This document shows positions 6,708 through 6,979 of a stretch of 6,979 nt of DNA, piece by piece. The notes under the pieces are model-generated. The model saw nothing but the letters and a program-made list of their open reading frames with translations, ran no database searches and was not told the origin of the DNA. This stretch comes from Methylotenera sp. (lineage in GTDB: Bacteria; Pseudomonadota; Gammaproteobacteria; Burkholderiales; Methylophilaceae), in the NCBI GenBank assembly GCA_027310735.1, contig DAIDAH010000149.1, positions 1-6,979 of the forward strand, read 5' to 3'. Position numbers and translations under genes: made by a program. How positions within the stretch are numbered: the first letter of the stretch is position 1; every line of letters begins with the position of its first letter.

Positions 6708-6979
6708 TTACCCTAAAAACAGTTTGTATGCAGGATTTTCCGTTTCATTCCAGTATGGATAGCCCAAATTATTTAAAAATTCATGAAATTCAGTAGTGTC
6801 GTCAGGTGGAACTTGCATGCCTACAAGTACGCGACCAAAATCAGCACCATGGTTACGGTAATGGAATAAGCTGATATTCCAGTCATGCCCCATAGTGTCC
6901 AGAAACTTCATCAATGCGCCGGGCTTTTCTGGGAACTCAAACCTGAACACTTTTTCATTTTCAGCCTGTGGTGCATGTC
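6708..6979 (-). CDS. ilvA: Threonine dehydratase (biosynthetic threonine ammonia-lyase), C-terminal part
   Basis: Only the last 89 codons are present; the gene continues beyond the window edge. The product deaminates L-threonine to 2-oxobutanoate, the first committed step to isoleucine, with PLP in the N-terminal catalytic domain, which is not visible here. What is seen is the C-terminal ACT-like regulatory domain typical of IlvA: FRFEFPEKPGALMKFLD, then WNISLFHYRNHGADFGRVL, and the ending NENPAYKLFLG-type tail (here TENPAYKLFLG). This domain carries the isoleucine/valine control of the enzyme. The GTG at 6950 is an internal valine, not a start, because the frame stays open upstream (HAPQAENEK). 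Presence of this domain argues for the biosynthetic enzyme rather than the short catabolic TdcB type. Confidence 0.94.
   Translation of the reverse strand, partial: HAPQAENEKVFRFEFPEKPGALMKFLDTMGHDWNISLFHYRNHGADFGRVLVGMQVPPDDTTEFHEFLNNLGYPYWNETENPAYKLFLG

Noticed and set aside
6948..6950. GTG as the start of a small 80-codon gene
   Set aside because: The frame is open to the window edge and the upstream residues read as a normal IlvA linker; the peptide is the IlvA C-terminal domain.

Overview
The window reads as a Gram-negative, proteobacterial chromosome segment (probably gamma- or betaproteobacterial; the sequence does not fix the genus). The reasons are a TonB-dependent outer-membrane receptor, a periplasmic YfiR-family protein, cyclic-di-GMP enzymes and the tail of a biosynthetic threonine dehydratase. 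Base composition is moderate and looks even along the window. I see no insertion sequence, tRNA, rRNA, CRISPR array or integration signature.

Layout. Bases 1-186 are non-coding and hold several dyad symmetries and a tentative promoter. A tightly packed plus-strand operon follows: a 658-residue TonB-dependent receptor (187-2163), a 174-residue YfiR/DUF4154 periplasmic protein (2160-2684, ATGA overlap with the receptor) and a 980-residue membrane sensor with the order TM-CHASE8-TM-HAMP-GAF-PAS-GGDEF-EAL (2686-5628, one base after the yfiR-like stop). Facing it, seven bases away, is a minus-strand soluble diguanylate cyclase with a probable degenerate GAF-like N-terminus and a GGEEF motif (5636-6670, TTG start). 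Upstream of that on the same strand is the C-terminal end of ilvA (6708-6979, cut by the window edge).

How the genes may work together. In Pseudomonas YfiBNR, periplasmic YfiR represses the CHASE8-HAMP-GGDEF cyclase YfiN, and the lipoprotein YfiB relieves this. Here a YfiR-like protein and a CHASE8 sensor sit together, but no yfiB-like gene is visible in the window; a TonB-dependent receptor leads the operon instead. The YfiN-like protein is extended by GAF, PAS and a complete EAL domain. The simplest reading, which is inference, is a receptor-YfiR-sensor chain that couples something at the outer membrane to c-di-GMP turnover. The minus-strand cyclase adds a second c-di-GMP source and may be read from the ilvA promoter, because no terminator is visible in the 37-base gap.

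The most notable points are this three-gene module, the intact motifs for both making and degrading c-di-GMP in one polypeptide, the nested dyads before the receptor, and the tail-to-tail pair of c-di-GMP genes.
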